Shown here: positions 1-8,255 of the stretch, one piece after another
Layout: every line of letters begins with the position of its first letter
Numbering within the stretch: the first letter of the stretch is position 1
Assembly (NCBI RefSeq): GCF_017776525.1
Contig: NZ_JACVEW010000001.1
Span: forward strand, 62,001 to 126,000
DNA length: 64,000 nt
From: Marinobacterium alkalitolerans
GTDB lineage: Bacteria > Pseudomonadota > Gammaproteobacteria > Pseudomonadales > Balneatricaceae
Reading direction: 5' to 3'
Notes under the pieces: model-generated
Seen by the model: the letters and a program-made list of their open reading frames with translations, nothing else
The model's database searches: none
What the model was told of the DNA's origin: nothing
Made by a program: the position numbers and the translations under genes

Positions 1-203
1 ACGCAGCCGGCGGAACGGGTGAGAAACACGCCCAGACAGAAAATGACCAGCAGGTCGAGCGGCGGCATCCCCTCGGCAGCGATCCAGACGGCCCAGAGCG
101 TTGGCCAGAGCAGCAGATAGGTCCCGATCGGTCGATCGGCACGCATCAGATGCACGTAGGCCTGTAAGCGGTCTTTCAAGGGACGTTCGGCTGAGGTCTG
201 CAA
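1..203 (-). CDS. ubiA: 4-hydroxybenzoate polyprenyltransferase, N-terminal part (cut by window edge)
   Basis: Membrane prenyltransferase that attaches the polyprenyl tail to 4-hydroxybenzoate, the second step of ubiquinone synthesis. Only the first ~67 residues are in the window, read leftward and open at base 1. They carry the family's N-terminal signature [19 protein letters not shown], followed by the start of the next hydrophobic segment. The likely start is TTG at 203: an AGGAG stands 8 bases upstream and no ATG with a ribosome site lies nearby. The neighbour ubiC ends 23 bases upstream, so the two form a ubiC-ubiA operon that makes and then prenylates 4-hydroxybenzoate. Family assignment is firm; the TTG start is inference. 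Confidence 0.88.
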   Translation of the reverse strand, partial: MQTSAERPLKDRLQAYVHLMRADRPIGTYLLLWPTLWAVWIAAEGMPPLDLLVIFCLGVFLTRSAGC

Positions 204-226
204 CTGGGGTACTCCTGCTCAGAGGG

Positions 227-775
227 TCAGAGCGGGTATTGTACGTGCTCCATGGCAGGGAGAAAAACCTCGCATACCAGCAGGGGCTTGGCGTGTAATC
301 GGAACACGGAGCGCCTGGCCCAGTAACGCTGTCCGTGGTCATCGGTGAGGGCGGCCGCAAACAGCGGACTGCGGCTGAGGCTGGGGTCACTGAACATCAA
401 CGAACCCAGCGAGCGGCTGCCGATCAGGCGCAGGCGACGCTCGCGACCGGTCAGTGTGGTGGCCGGCAGTACCGAGCGGGCATAGACCCAGGGGGTGCCA
501 TCCTTGCCCAGCAGCTCCACTTCACGAATCAGGGCCACCTGACGGCTGCGCATCCCCAGTGCACGGGCTTCATCGGCGGTAGGGCGTGACCAGCGCTGGG
601 ACAACACACGCACGGCAAATTCGCCGTTGGCGGCGCGTGTCAGGCGTTGCGTCAGTGAACCCTCGTCCTTGAGCCAGGGACGCCAGTGCCGCGGGGCTTG
701 CCCCGGACAGGCGGCAGGCTGCCAGTGGTGGGATCGAGCAGGATTGATCAGAGCTGTGCGAGCAGACACGTACAC
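227..775 (-). CDS. ubiC: Chorismate lyase
   Basis: Cytoplasmic chorismate pyruvate-lyase: chorismate to 4-hydroxybenzoate plus pyruvate, the entry step of ubiquinone synthesis. The 182-residue product is slightly longer than the usual ~165. Family landmarks are visible: the ALIREVELLG strand, the VYARSVLPATTLTG segment, GSRSLGSLMF, the RRSVF strand, and near the C-terminus KPLLVCEVFLP, which holds the conserved glutamate. The start is a GTG at 775; a second in-frame GTG lies two codons further in, and a GGAA upstream could serve either. The first ~25 residues are poorly conserved, so the true start could be slightly internal. It lies directly upstream of ubiA. Confidence 0.88.
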   Translation of the reverse strand: MYVSARTALINPARSHHWQPAACPGQAPRHWRPWLKDEGSLTQRLTRAANGEFAVRVLSQRWSRPTADEARALGMRSRQVALIREVELLGKDGTPWVYARSVLPATTLTGRERRLRLIGSRSLGSLMFSDPSLSRSPLFAAALTDDHGQRYWARRSVFRLHAKPLLVCEVFLPAMEHVQYPL

Positions 776-865
776 CGTTTCCGTCAGTTCGGGGGTGCGC
801 AGTGTAGCATTTTCAGGCGCGTGCTGTCCGGGCCGACAGGCGGTGCCGACCCGGACCAGAGCGGA

Positions 866-1615
866 TCAACCTTCGTCGTCAGACGAGTTGTCGGCTTCTT
901 CGCGGACGGTCTGTTTGATCTGCTTGAGGCTCTGGTGGCGCACGTCGGTGCCGCTGACCTGATAGATCAGGTGCTCAGCCAGGTTGCGGGCGTGGTCACC
1001 GATACGTTCCAGGCTGCGCAGCGCCCAGATCACGTTCAGAACGTTGGAGATGGCGCGGGCATCTTCCATCATGTAGGTCACCAGCGAGCGCATGGCCGTA
1101 CGGTATTCCTGGTCGACGCTGCGGTCCTGTTTGGCAACGCTGTAGGCCATCTCCAGGTCGTTACGTGCGAAGGCGGTCAGCACTTCCTTGACCATGTCGC
1201 GTACCAGGTTGCCGATGTGACGCACTTCCTGGAATCCGCGCTGGTTGGCGCCGTTATCGGCCAGCTCGATCGCCATCTTGCAGATGCGGGTCGCTTCGTC
1301 ACCGATCCGCTCCAGGTCGGAGACGGCACGGCTGATGGACACGATCAGGCGCAGGTCGCTGGCAGCCGGCTGACGGCGAGCGATGGTGGTGGTGCACTGT
1401 TCGTCGATCAGCAGTTCCATTTCGTTGGTCTGCTGGTCGATGCGGCGCGACTGTTCGGCCAGCTCCACATCACCGTTGAGCAGAGCTTCCACGGCATCAC
1501 TGACCTGACGCTCTACAATGCCACCCATGGTCAGCATCTGAGTGCGGATCTGTTCCAGCTCCTCGTTGAACTGCTGGGAAATATGGGTCGAATAGCTGTC
1601 TTTTTCGAGTTCCAC
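866..1615 (-). CDS. phoU: Phosphate-signalling protein PhoU
   Basis: Cytoplasmic, membrane-associated regulator that links the Pst transporter to the PhoR sensor kinase and keeps the Pho regulon off when phosphate is plentiful. The 249 residues form two tandem three-helix PhoU repeats. Each carries an acidic metal-binding helix: SDLERIGDEATR near residue 100 and SLERIGDHARN near residue 205. The N-terminal ILTMGG-type segment is also typical. It is the last gene of pstS-pstC-pstA-pstB-phoU, 20 bases after pstB. The C-terminus ends in a short acidic tail. No phoB or phoR lies in the window; in Pseudomonas they lie near ubiA, so they may be just outside. Confidence 0.95.
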   Translation of the reverse strand: MELEKDSYSTHISQQFNEELEQIRTQMLTMGGIVERQVSDAVEALLNGDVELAEQSRRIDQQTNEMELLIDEQCTTTIARRQPAASDLRLIVSISRAVSDLERIGDEATRICKMAIELADNGANQRGFQEVRHIGNLVRDMVKEVLTAFARNDLEMAYSVAKQDRSVDQEYRTAMRSLVTYMMEDARAISNVLNVIWALRSLERIGDHARNLAEHLIYQVSGTDVRHQSLKQIKQTVREEADNSSDDEG

Positions 1616-1635
1616 GGTTGTTGTCTCCCTGGATA

Positions 1636-2469
1636 TTAACCGTAACGGCCGGTGATGTAGTCTTCAGTCTGCTTCTTCTCGGGGTTGGTGAACAGCGCAT
1701 CGGTGGCACCAAACTCGATCAGATCACCCATGTACATGAAGGCGGTGTAGTCGGACACACGGGCCGCCTGCTGCATGTTGTGGGTCACGATAACAATGGT
1801 GAAGTCTTTCTTGAGCTCGTGGATCAGTTCCTCGATCTTCAGCGTGGAGATCGGGTCCAGTGCCGAGGCCGGTTCGTCCAGCAGCAGCACTTCCGGTTTT
1901 ACCGCCACGGTGCGGGCGATCACCAGACGCTGCTGCTGACCACCGGACATGCCCAGCGCACTTTCGTGCAGGCGGTCCTTCACTTCGTCCCAGAGGGCGG
2001 CGGAGCGCAGGGCCCATTCCACGGTTTCGTCGATGACACGCTTCTTGTTGATGCCCTGAATACGCAGGCCGTAGGCCACGTTTTCATAGATCGACTTGGG
2101 GAAGGGGTTCGGCTTCTGGAACACCATGCCCACGCGGCGGCGCAGGTCCGCCACGTTAACGGTACGGTCGTAGATGTTGTCGCCATCGAGCAGCAGCTCA
2201 CCGCTGATGCTGCAGCCGTCCACCAGATCGTTCATGCGGTTGAAGCAGCGCAGCAGGGTGGATTTGCCGCAACCGGACGGACCGATAAAGGCGGTCACAC
2301 GGTTCTTGGGGATATCCATGTCGATACCGTGCAGGGCTTCCTTGTCGCCATAGCTCAGGCGCAGGTCTTTTACCTGCAGGGTGATCTGCTCGTCATCCAG
2401 GTTCAGCTGACGGTCGTCACGCTGCATGGAAGAGATGTCGATAGCGTGGGTTTTGGCTTCGCTAGTCAT
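1636..2469 (-). CDS. pstB: Phosphate ABC transporter ATP-binding protein
   Basis: ATPase of the high-affinity PstSCAB phosphate importer. The 277-residue protein has Walker [10 protein letters not shown] (~63-71), Q-loop VFQKPNPFP (~117-124), signature MSGGQQQR (~174-181), Walker B VLLLDEP (~194-200) and switch histidine VTHNMQQA. The signature begins with M rather than the common L, a mild variant. The ATG at 2469 is preferred because an AAGG lies 9 bases upstream; an in-frame TTG at 2478 would add three residues. It has an acidic N-terminal extension of ~30 residues before the ABC core. It lies between pstA and phoU in the operon. Confidence 0.96.
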   Translation of the reverse strand: MTSEAKTHAIDISSMQRDDRQLNLDDEQITLQVKDLRLSYGDKEALHGIDMDIPKNRVTAFIGPSGCGKSTLLRCFNRMNDLVDGCSISGELLLDGDNIYDRTVNVADLRRRVGMVFQKPNPFPKSIYENVAYGLRIQGINKKRVIDETVEWALRSAALWDEVKDRLHESALGMSGGQQQRLVIARTVAVKPEVLLLDEPASALDPISTLKIEELIHELKKDFTIVIVTHNMQQAARVSDYTAFMYMGDLIEFGATDALFTNPEKKQTEDYITGRYG

Positions 2470-2506
2470 GTTGGTCAACCTTCAAATCAGAATTCGTGAG
2501 CCTGGA

Positions 2507-4195
2507 TTACATTTCAAGCGCTTTGTATTTTTCGCGCAGGTGGTTGCGGATCGCAATGGCCGAGAAGTTCAGCAGGGCGATCACGACGACCAGCAGGAAT
2601 GCCGTAGCATAGACCAGCGGTCGGGCGGCTTCGACGTTCGGGCTCTGGAAACCGACATCATAGATGTGGAAGCCCAGGTGCATGAACTTCTGGTCCAGGT
2701 GCAGGAACGGATAGTTACCGTCCAGCGGCAGGCTCGGTGCCAGCTTCACAACACCTACCAGCATCAGCGGTGCCACTTCACCGGCCGCGCGGGCAATCGC
2801 CAGAATGACACCGGTCATCATCGCCGGGCTGGCCATCGGCAGAACCACCTTGACCAGGGTTTCAAATTTGGTAGCACCCAGCGCCAGTGAACCCTCACGC
2901 ACGGAGCGTGGGATACGGGCCAGACCTTCTTCGGTGGCCACGATCACGACCGGCACGGTCAGCAGGGCCAGGGTGATGGACGCCCACATCAGGCCGCCGG
3001 TGCCGAAGGTCGGTGCCGGTTTGGCTTCCGGGAAGAACAGATCGTCGATGGTGCCGCCCAGGAAGTAGACGAAGAAACCGAGACCGAATACACCATAGAC
3101 AATGGAGGGCACACCGGCCAGATTGTTCACCGCAATGCGGATCAGGCGGGTGATAAAGCCCTGCTTGGCGTATTCACGCAGGTATACCGCAGCGATCACA
3201 CCGAACGGGGTGACCAGTACGGACATCAGGATCACCATCATCACGGTACCGAAGATGGCCGGGAAGATACCGCCTTCCGTGTTGGCCTCACGCGGTTCGT
3301 CCGACAGGAACTCCCAGAGTTTGGCTGCGTAGTGCATCAGCTTGTCGCCGGTGCCCATGTTGTTGGGCAGGAAGGCACGCACCACCTTGGCCACATCCAC
3401 TTCCACTTCACGACCGTCCGCAATCTCAGCGGTGAAGCTGTCGCGGTTGATGCGGGTGTACAGGTCGATCAGGTCCTGTTGCAGTACTTCGTAATCGGCA
3501 TCCAGCTCGGCACGGCGCGCTTCGATTTCGGCATAGGCGTCGGCGTCGGTGGACTGTTCCAGCTCCAGCGAACGCTCTTTCAGACGCAGGCGCTCAAGCT
3601 CGTAGTTGATGCTGCCGATCTTGTGCTTTTCGATCTCCAGAATCTGCTCACGGATCTCCAGTACGCGCTCGATGCGGCGCTGGAACTCCTGCCAGACATT
3701 CATGTAGTCGTCGTTTTTCTCGTAGCCCTCATGACGGGCAACGGTCTGGCCGTCTTCACGCACTTCACGCAGGTAACCGTAGAAGTTGCCCCACTCCAGA
3801 CGCTCGGCGACCATGATCATTTCCGGATGGGTCCGGTCGGTGATCCGGCTGTCCATGGCCCAGACAAAGTCGGCCGGGAGATGGTCACGGTTACCGACCT
3901 TGAGCAGGTCACGGCGCATCGCTTCCACCCCTTCGGGAACCTGAATGCCGGCGCCGCGCAGCTGCTCGGCAGGCACCATTTCCTGCTGCACCAGCTCACC
4001 CATGATGCGACGGCTCTGGTCGCCCTGGGTGTAGGTGGCCTGCATTACATCGGCCGGCCAGAAGTGGGCCAGACCGCGCACGGCGATCAGGCCCAGCAGC
4101 CCCACCACCATGATCACGCTGATGGCGACCGCACCGGCATTAAGCCAGACCCACGGCGAGCCGGATTTGGTCCATTCACTGACTGAATAACGCAT
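2507..4195 (-). CDS. pstA: Phosphate ABC transporter permease PstA, long form
   Basis: One of the two membrane subunits of the Pst phosphate importer. At 562 residues it is almost twice the E. coli length (~296). A first membrane helix (~15-42) is followed by ~270 extra residues, predicted to be periplasmic and rich in charged heptads around residues 150-240 that look like a coiled coil. The standard permease domain (~300-562) then follows, with the EAA-type loop ARIPRSVREGSLALGATKFE and several helices. Long PstA forms are known in pseudomonads and marine gammaproteobacteria; the role of the insert is not established. It starts 24 bases after pstC, and AGGA precedes the ATG. Confidence 0.93.
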   Translation of the reverse strand: MRYSVSEWTKSGSPWVWLNAGAVAISVIMVVGLLGLIAVRGLAHFWPADVMQATYTQGDQSRRIMGELVQQEMVPAEQLRGAGIQVPEGVEAMRRDLLKVGNRDHLPADFVWAMDSRITDRTHPEMIMVAERLEWGNFYGYLREVREDGQTVARHEGYEKNDDYMNVWQEFQRRIERVLEIREQILEIEKHKIGSINYELERLRLKERSLELEQSTDADAYAEIEARRAELDADYEVLQQDLIDLYTRINRDSFTAEIADGREVEVDVAKVVRAFLPNNMGTGDKLMHYAAKLWEFLSDEPREANTEGGIFPAIFGTVMMVILMSVLVTPFGVIAAVYLREYAKQGFITRLIRIAVNNLAGVPSIVYGVFGLGFFVYFLGGTIDDLFFPEAKPAPTFGTGGLMWASITLALLTVPVVIVATEEGLARIPRSVREGSLALGATKFETLVKVVLPMASPAMMTGVILAIARAAGEVAPLMLVGVVKLAPSLPLDGNYPFLHLDQKFMHLGFHIYDVGFQSPNVEAARPLVYATAFLLVVVIALLNFSAIAIRNHLREKYKALEM

Positions 4196-4219
4196 CTATC
4201 TAATCCTCACTCTCGGCGA

Positions 4220-6484
4220 TCACAGGGATCCGTATTTCTTGCGCAGGTGCTGACGTATGAATTCCGCCAGAGTGTTCACGAAGAAGGTGAACAGGAACAG
4301 CACGAAGGCGGCCAGGAACAGGGTGCGGTAGTGGGTACTGCCGACCTCGGATTCCGGCATCTCAACCGCGATGTTGGCGGCCAGAGTGCGCATGCCTTCG
4401 AAGATGTTGATGTCCATGATCGGCGTGTTGCCGGTGGCCATCAGCACGATCATGGTTTCACCCACGGCACGGCCCATACCGATCATCAGGGCCGAGAAGA
4501 TGCCCGGGCTGGCGGTCGGCAGGACCACGCGGGTCAGCGTCTGCCAGGTGGTGGCACCCAGTGCCAGTGAGCCGTAGCTCAGGTGCTTGGGCACGGCAAA
4601 GATCGCATCTTCGGTAATGGAGAAGATGGTCGGGATCACGGCAAAGCCCATGGCGATACCCACCACCATCGCGTTGCGCTGGTCGTAGGGGATACCCACT
4701 TCATTGCTCAGCCAGGTCGGCATGTGGCCACCGAAAAGTGCATCCTCAACCGGAACGGCGAGTCCCAGGCCCAGCCAGGTGGCCAGAATCACCACCGGCA
4801 CCAGCAGGGCCGCATCCCAGCCCTCCGGAATCATGAAGCGGATCTTGTTGGGCATGTTGTTCCAGGTGAAACCGAACAGCACGATGGCGATCGGAATCAC
4901 CAGCAGGCAGACGAAAATGCCGGCCAGATTGGCTTCCATGAACGGGGCCAGCCAGAGGCCTGCCAGGAAGCCGAGGATAACGGTCGGCAGCGCTTCCATC
5001 AGCTCGATAAACGGCTTCACCTTGCGGCGCATGCTCGGCACCATGAAGTAGGCGGTATAGATCGCACCGCAGATTGCCAGCGGGGTGGCCAGCAGCATGG
5101 CGTAGAAGGCCGCTTTCAGGGTACCGAAGGCCAGCGGCATCAGGCTGTACTTGGGTTCGAAGTCGTTGTTTGACGCAGAGGACTGCCAGATGAACTCGGG
5201 CTCCTCGTAGCCCTCGTACCAGACCTTCTCCCAATAAGCGCTCCAGGAGATCTCCGGGTGCTCGTTGTCCACATGCCAGAAGCTGAGCTGGCTGCCGTGC
5301 TGCACCAGCAGGGCATCGGCACGCGGTGCCAGTGCCATGGCATCAGCCTGACGATCAAACAGGGGCTCACGCAGTACGTTGCGGTTGGCGGTACTGTTGA
5401 AGATGTTGAGCGTGCCGTTTTCGGTCAGGGTCAGGATGCCCTTGCGGCGCTGTTCAGTGGTCAGGTTGGTAATGGCGTCTGGCGTGTGCTCGAAATCACG
5501 GATGTGGGTCAGGTGATATTCATTGTCTTCATCGCGCACGAAGAACCACTGAGACAGGCGGCCCTTGCTGTCACCGATGATCAGGGAGTTGCCGCCCAGC
5601 AGCAGCTCAAAGCTGGTGATTTCGCCCTTGGTGGCTTCGATCAGCTCAGAGACTTCCGGCTGGTTGCCCAGCGTCATCACGGCCACGCGGCCCAGCGGCA
5701 GACTGGCCAGCAGCCAGCGATGGTCCGGGGTCATCAGCAGCTTGTTCGGCGCCTGATTGAAGGCGGGCAGATCGCGACGGCTTTCTTCAATTTCGACTTC
5801 GCCGGTCAGGAAGTTTTCCGTCAGCGACAGGGTCAGCTCGGTCAACTGGCCGGCACTCAGGGCGATCAGAGCCCACTCGTCGGAGTCGCGGTTGATGGCC
5901 AGCTTCTGAATCGGACCGTTGGCGACCTGCAGCGGCGCTTCACCCAGCGGATACACCAGCTCCGGGATCAGTACGCGCTGACCGTTGGGGTAGGTCGCCT
6001 TGTAGTTGTGCTTGATCACCTTGATGGTGCCGTCGCTGAGACCAAAGGCAAAGGTCTGGCTCGCTTCGGACAGCAGGCTGAAGGTGGTCACGCTGACGTC
6101 CTCCGGCAGTGCCAGCTGTTCGGTCTTGCGCACCTGTCCGGTTACGGTGTCAAAAAAGATCATCTCGCCGGTGTCGGTGACCCGGAAGCCGATTTCGGCC
6201 TGCTCCTCGACCGCCAGATAAAGCGTAGAGCCACTGCCGGGCACCGGGTAGGTCACTTCCTCCTGGCCGCCCCAGGGCTCGATGTCCGCTGAACGGAACA
6301 TGGGAGCCACTTCATACAGCAGGTAGAAGAAGATCATCACGACGGCAAGGATCACGCTGATACCGCCAATGGCGATGCTGCTGGCAGCCAGCTTGTCCTT
6401 CAGCATGCGTGCCTGTCGAAGGCGACGCTGAGCCGGGGTGTTAAAGTCCAGCTCCGGCACGGTGTTGGATTGCTCAATACTCAT
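4220..6484 (-). CDS. pstC: Phosphate ABC transporter permease PstC, long form
   Basis: Partner membrane subunit of the Pst importer, 754 residues against ~319 in E. coli. After a cytoplasmic N-terminus and one helix (~40-62) comes a ~400-residue, beta-strand-rich region predicted to be periplasmic, with repeating units such as ADALLVQHGSQLSFW and DHRWLLASLPLGRVAVM that suggest a beta-propeller. The normal permease domain begins near residue 460 and contains the EAA loop VPKHLSYGSLALGATTWQTL. The ATG at 6484 (AGGA upstream) is preferred to an in-frame TTG at 6529, which lies in the -10 element of the promoter. It is transcribed from its own Pho box at 6542-6559. Confidence 0.92.
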   Translation of the reverse strand: MSIEQSNTVPELDFNTPAQRRLRQARMLKDKLAASSIAIGGISVILAVVMIFFYLLYEVAPMFRSADIEPWGGQEEVTYPVPGSGSTLYLAVEEQAEIGFRVTDTGEMIFFDTVTGQVRKTEQLALPEDVSVTTFSLLSEASQTFAFGLSDGTIKVIKHNYKATYPNGQRVLIPELVYPLGEAPLQVANGPIQKLAINRDSDEWALIALSAGQLTELTLSLTENFLTGEVEIEESRRDLPAFNQAPNKLLMTPDHRWLLASLPLGRVAVMTLGNQPEVSELIEATKGEITSFELLLGGNSLIIGDSKGRLSQWFFVRDEDNEYHLTHIRDFEHTPDAITNLTTEQRRKGILTLTENGTLNIFNSTANRNVLREPLFDRQADAMALAPRADALLVQHGSQLSFWHVDNEHPEISWSAYWEKVWYEGYEEPEFIWQSSASNNDFEPKYSLMPLAFGTLKAAFYAMLLATPLAICGAIYTAYFMVPSMRRKVKPFIELMEALPTVILGFLAGLWLAPFMEANLAGIFVCLLVIPIAIVLFGFTWNNMPNKIRFMIPEGWDAALLVPVVILATWLGLGLAVPVEDALFGGHMPTWLSNEVGIPYDQRNAMVVGIAMGFAVIPTIFSITEDAIFAVPKHLSYGSLALGATTWQTLTRVVLPTASPGIFSALMIGMGRAVGETMIVLMATGNTPIMDINIFEGMRTLAANIAVEMPESEVGSTHYRTLFLAAFVLFLFTFFVNTLAEFIRQHLRKKYGSL

Positions 6485-6525
6485 GGTCGAGGGTCCTGAG
6501 AAGTGTCGAACTTGGTATGGCGCGT

Positions 6526-6559
6526 ACAATAAGTCAATAGTGTGACAGCTCTGTTACAG
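6526..6559 (-). promoter_or_regulatory. Pho box and -10 element of pstC
   Basis: On the minus strand, CTGTAACAGAGCTGTCAC (6559-6542) matches the 18-base PhoB binding site: two 7-base direct repeats 11 bases apart. Exactly 10 bases downstream comes TATTGT (6531-6526), a good -10. There is no -35, as expected of PhoB-activated promoters, where the box replaces it. It lies 42 bases before the pstC ATG, so pstCAB-phoU can be transcribed separately from pstS under phosphate limitation. Confidence 0.82.
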
Positions 6560-6573
6560 CTGTCATAAAACGC

Positions 6574-6598
6574 AAAAAGGGGAGTCAAACGACTCCCC
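6574..6598 (-). terminator. Rho-independent terminator after pstS
   Basis: Perfect 8-base stem GGGGAGTC / GACTCCCC with a 4-base loop, followed on the minus strand by a run of five T. It sits 26 bases past the pstS stop and just before the pstC Pho box. It probably limits read-through, so the binding protein is made in excess of the membrane complex. Confidence 0.9.
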
Positions 6599-6623
6599 GG
6601 TGATACAGGTAGGGCTGTGTTCC

Positions 6624-7592
6624 TTACAGACCCAGGTCCTGCATCTGCTTCTCAACAACCTTGGCCGGCAGCGGAATGTAGCCGTCTTTTACGACCACTT
6701 CCTGACCGATTTTGGACAGCACCAGTTTCAGGAACTCACGCTCCAGCGGCTGCAGGTCCTGGCCCGGCTTCTTGTTGATGTAAACGAACAGAGAGCGTGC
6801 CAGCGGGTATTTGCCAGTGATGGCGTTTTCCGGAGTCGGCTCAACGAAGTCGGTGCCTTTCTTGGACAGCGGCAGTGCGCGAACAGAGGCAGTCTTGTAG
6901 CCGATGCCGGAGTAGCCCAGTGCGTTAACAGAGGTAGACACAGACTGAACAACGGACGCAGAACCCGGCTGTTCGTTTACGCTGTTTTTGAAGTCACCTT
7001 TACACAGAGCGACTTTCTTGAAGTAACCGTAGGTGCCGGATACAGAGTTGCGGCCGAACAGCTGGATGCTCTGGTCTGCCAGAGAACCGCTGATGCCCAG
7101 ATCGCTCCACTTGGTTGCGTCGGCAGCAGCGCCACACTTGCGAGTAGAGGAGAACACAGCGTCAACCTGGTCGATGCTCATGCCCTTGATCGGGTTGTCC
7201 TTGTGTGCGAATACGGCCAGCGCGTCGATGGCAACGGCAACCGGAGTCGGCTTGTAACCGTATTTCTTCTCGAAGGCTTCGATTTCCTTGTCCTTCATCT
7301 TGCGGCTCATCGGGCCGATGTTGGACGTGCCTTCGGTCAGAGCGGGCGGCGCAGTAGAAGAACCAGCAGCCTGAATCTGGATGTTGACGTTCGGGTAGTT
7401 GCGCTTGAACTCTTCAGCCCACAGCGTCATCAGGTTGGCCAGAGTGTCAGAACCCACGCTGGACAGGTTACCGGATACACCAGAAGCTTTCTGGTAAGTC
7501 GGCAGGTTCGGGTCCAGCAGGTCACTTGCCTGAGCGGTGAAGCAGGTGGCGGTCATGGCAACGGCCGCGAACAGCTTTTTCATCGGTTTCAT
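6624..7592 (-). CDS. pstS: Periplasmic phosphate-binding protein
   Basis: Periplasmic receptor that binds inorganic phosphate and delivers it to PstCA. The 322-residue precursor has a signal peptide (MKPMKKLF, hydrophobic core, AQA cleavage site). Phosphate-contact motifs of the family are present: [30 protein letters not shown] and [13 protein letters not shown]. Three in-frame ATGs lie close together (7595, 7592, 7583). AGGAG is 6 bases before 7592, the best spacing, and 7595 is almost as good. An upstream TTG/ATG extension was dismissed because it would bury the signal peptide. It is expressed from the Pho box at 7655-7672 and ended by the terminator at 6574-6598. Confidence 0.95.
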   Translation of the reverse strand: MKPMKKLFAAVAMTATCFTAQASDLLDPNLPTYQKASGVSGNLSSVGSDTLANLMTLWAEEFKRNYPNVNIQIQAAGSSTAPPALTEGTSNIGPMSRKMKDKEIEAFEKKYGYKPTPVAVAIDALAVFAHKDNPIKGMSIDQVDAVFSSTRKCGAAADATKWSDLGISGSLADQSIQLFGRNSVSGTYGYFKKVALCKGDFKNSVNEQPGSASVVQSVSTSVNALGYSGIGYKTASVRALPLSKKGTDFVEPTPENAITGKYPLARSLFVYINKKPGQDLQPLEREFLKLVLSKIGQEVVVKDGYIPLPAKVVEKQMQDLGL

Positions 7593-7638
7593 CATCGGCT
7601 CCTGGTTAGGAATCGGGTTATTGATTTGACATGCAGGC

Positions 7639-7672
7639 ACTATAGGGAAGGTTTGTGACGGAAACGTGACAA
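7639..7672 (-). promoter_or_regulatory. Pho box and -10 element of pstS
   Basis: On the minus strand, TTGTCACGTTTCCGTCAC (7672-7655) matches the PhoB box, with two repeats 11 bases apart. TATAGT (7644-7639) follows 10 bases later as the -10, and no -35 is visible. The pstS start is 46 bases downstream of the -10. The spacing is identical to that of the pstC promoter, which supports both. Confidence 0.85.
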
Positions 7673-7735
7673 CGGCACAAAGAATTGGAATCCGTGTCGA
7701 GATTCAGAGACGGCTGTGTTTGTGTACGACTTACG

Positions 7736-7741
7736 TATAAT
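7736..7741 (+). promoter_or_regulatory. Candidate -10 of the thioesterase gene
   Basis: A consensus TATAAT lies 69 bases before the thioesterase ATG, facing away from pstS. The -35 region (GCTGTG at 17 bases) is poor, so the call rests on the -10 only. Confidence 0.4.
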
Positions 7742-7810
7742 GTGCACAGCACACAGCAACGGTGGAGGCCACCGGCTGACAACCATAAGCGCAACGAGAG
7801 ATCAGCGACA

Positions 7811-8212
7811 ATGACAATAAACGATGATCAGGCCCTGCAACCGGAAGGGGAGTTAAGCCTTCAGCTGCCGGCCGGCCAGCAGGCGGTCAACATGTTTGGG
7901 GATGTATACGGTGGCTGGGTGGCCTCGCAACTGGTGCTGGCCAGTGAAATCCGGGCGGGCCAGGAAGCGCGGGGCCGTGTGGCAACGGTGTCGGTAGGAC
8001 CGATGAGCTTCATGTCACCGGTACTGCAGGGTACGGTGTTGAGCTTTTACACCCGGGTGCTGGAGCGGGGGCACAGTTCCCTGCGTATTGGCGTTGAAGC
8101 CTGGGGCCAGTGTCCGGACGGACAGGAGCTGCGCAAGGTGACCCGTACCGAGTGTGTGCAGGTGGCCATCGATCCGCGCGGACATATTCGCGCGTTGCCC
8201 AAGGCCGACTAG
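7811..8212 (+). CDS. Acyl-CoA thioesterase, hotdog fold (YciA type)
   Basis: A 133-residue hotdog-fold protein predicted to hydrolyse acyl-CoA in the cytoplasm. The family's active-site helix is recognisable as MFGDVYGGWVASQLVLA (~23-39), with the catalytic-position aspartate in GDVYGGW, followed by the hotdog strands VATVSVGPMSFMSPV and VLSFYTRVLERGHSSL. Length fits the YciA/acyl-CoA hydrolase group (~130-160). The reading frame is open upstream to 7685, but the ATG at 7811 starts the conserved region. It is divergent from pstS and convergent with the SLC13 gene. Substrate preference cannot be read from the sequence. Confidence 0.85.
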   Translation: MTINDDQALQPEGELSLQLPAGQQAVNMFGDVYGGWVASQLVLASEIRAGQEARGRVATVSVGPMSFMSPVLQGTVLSFYTRVLERGHSSLRIGVEAWGQCPDGQELRKVTRTECVQVAIDPRGHIRALPKAD

Positions 8213-8238
8213 GCCGGAGACCCGCTCGGGTTCCGGCC
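8212..8238. terminator. Strong hairpin between convergent genes
   Basis: Inverted repeat GGCCGGA / TCCGGCC, extended inward by ACCCG / CGGGT: a 12-base-pair stem with one bulge and a 2-base loop. It starts at the last base of the thioesterase stop codon and precedes the end of the SLC13 gene. There is no T tract, so it is a terminator-like or RNA-stabilising hairpin rather than a classic terminator. Confidence 0.5.
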
Positions 8239-8255
8239 GCACAGGGTGAAATGGC

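Noticed and set aside
686-2499. Long plus-strand frames opposite phoU and pstB
   Set aside because: Mirror frames of well-supported genes, with low-complexity His/Val/Gln-rich translations and no ribosome sites.
5258-6292. 344-codon plus-strand frame opposite pstC
   Set aside because: Antisense to the PstC periplasmic insert; no domain recognised.
6485-6529. Fifteen-codon extension of PstC from TTG
   Set aside because: The TTG falls in the -10 element of the Pho promoter, so it cannot be translated from that transcript; ATG 6484 has its own ribosome site.
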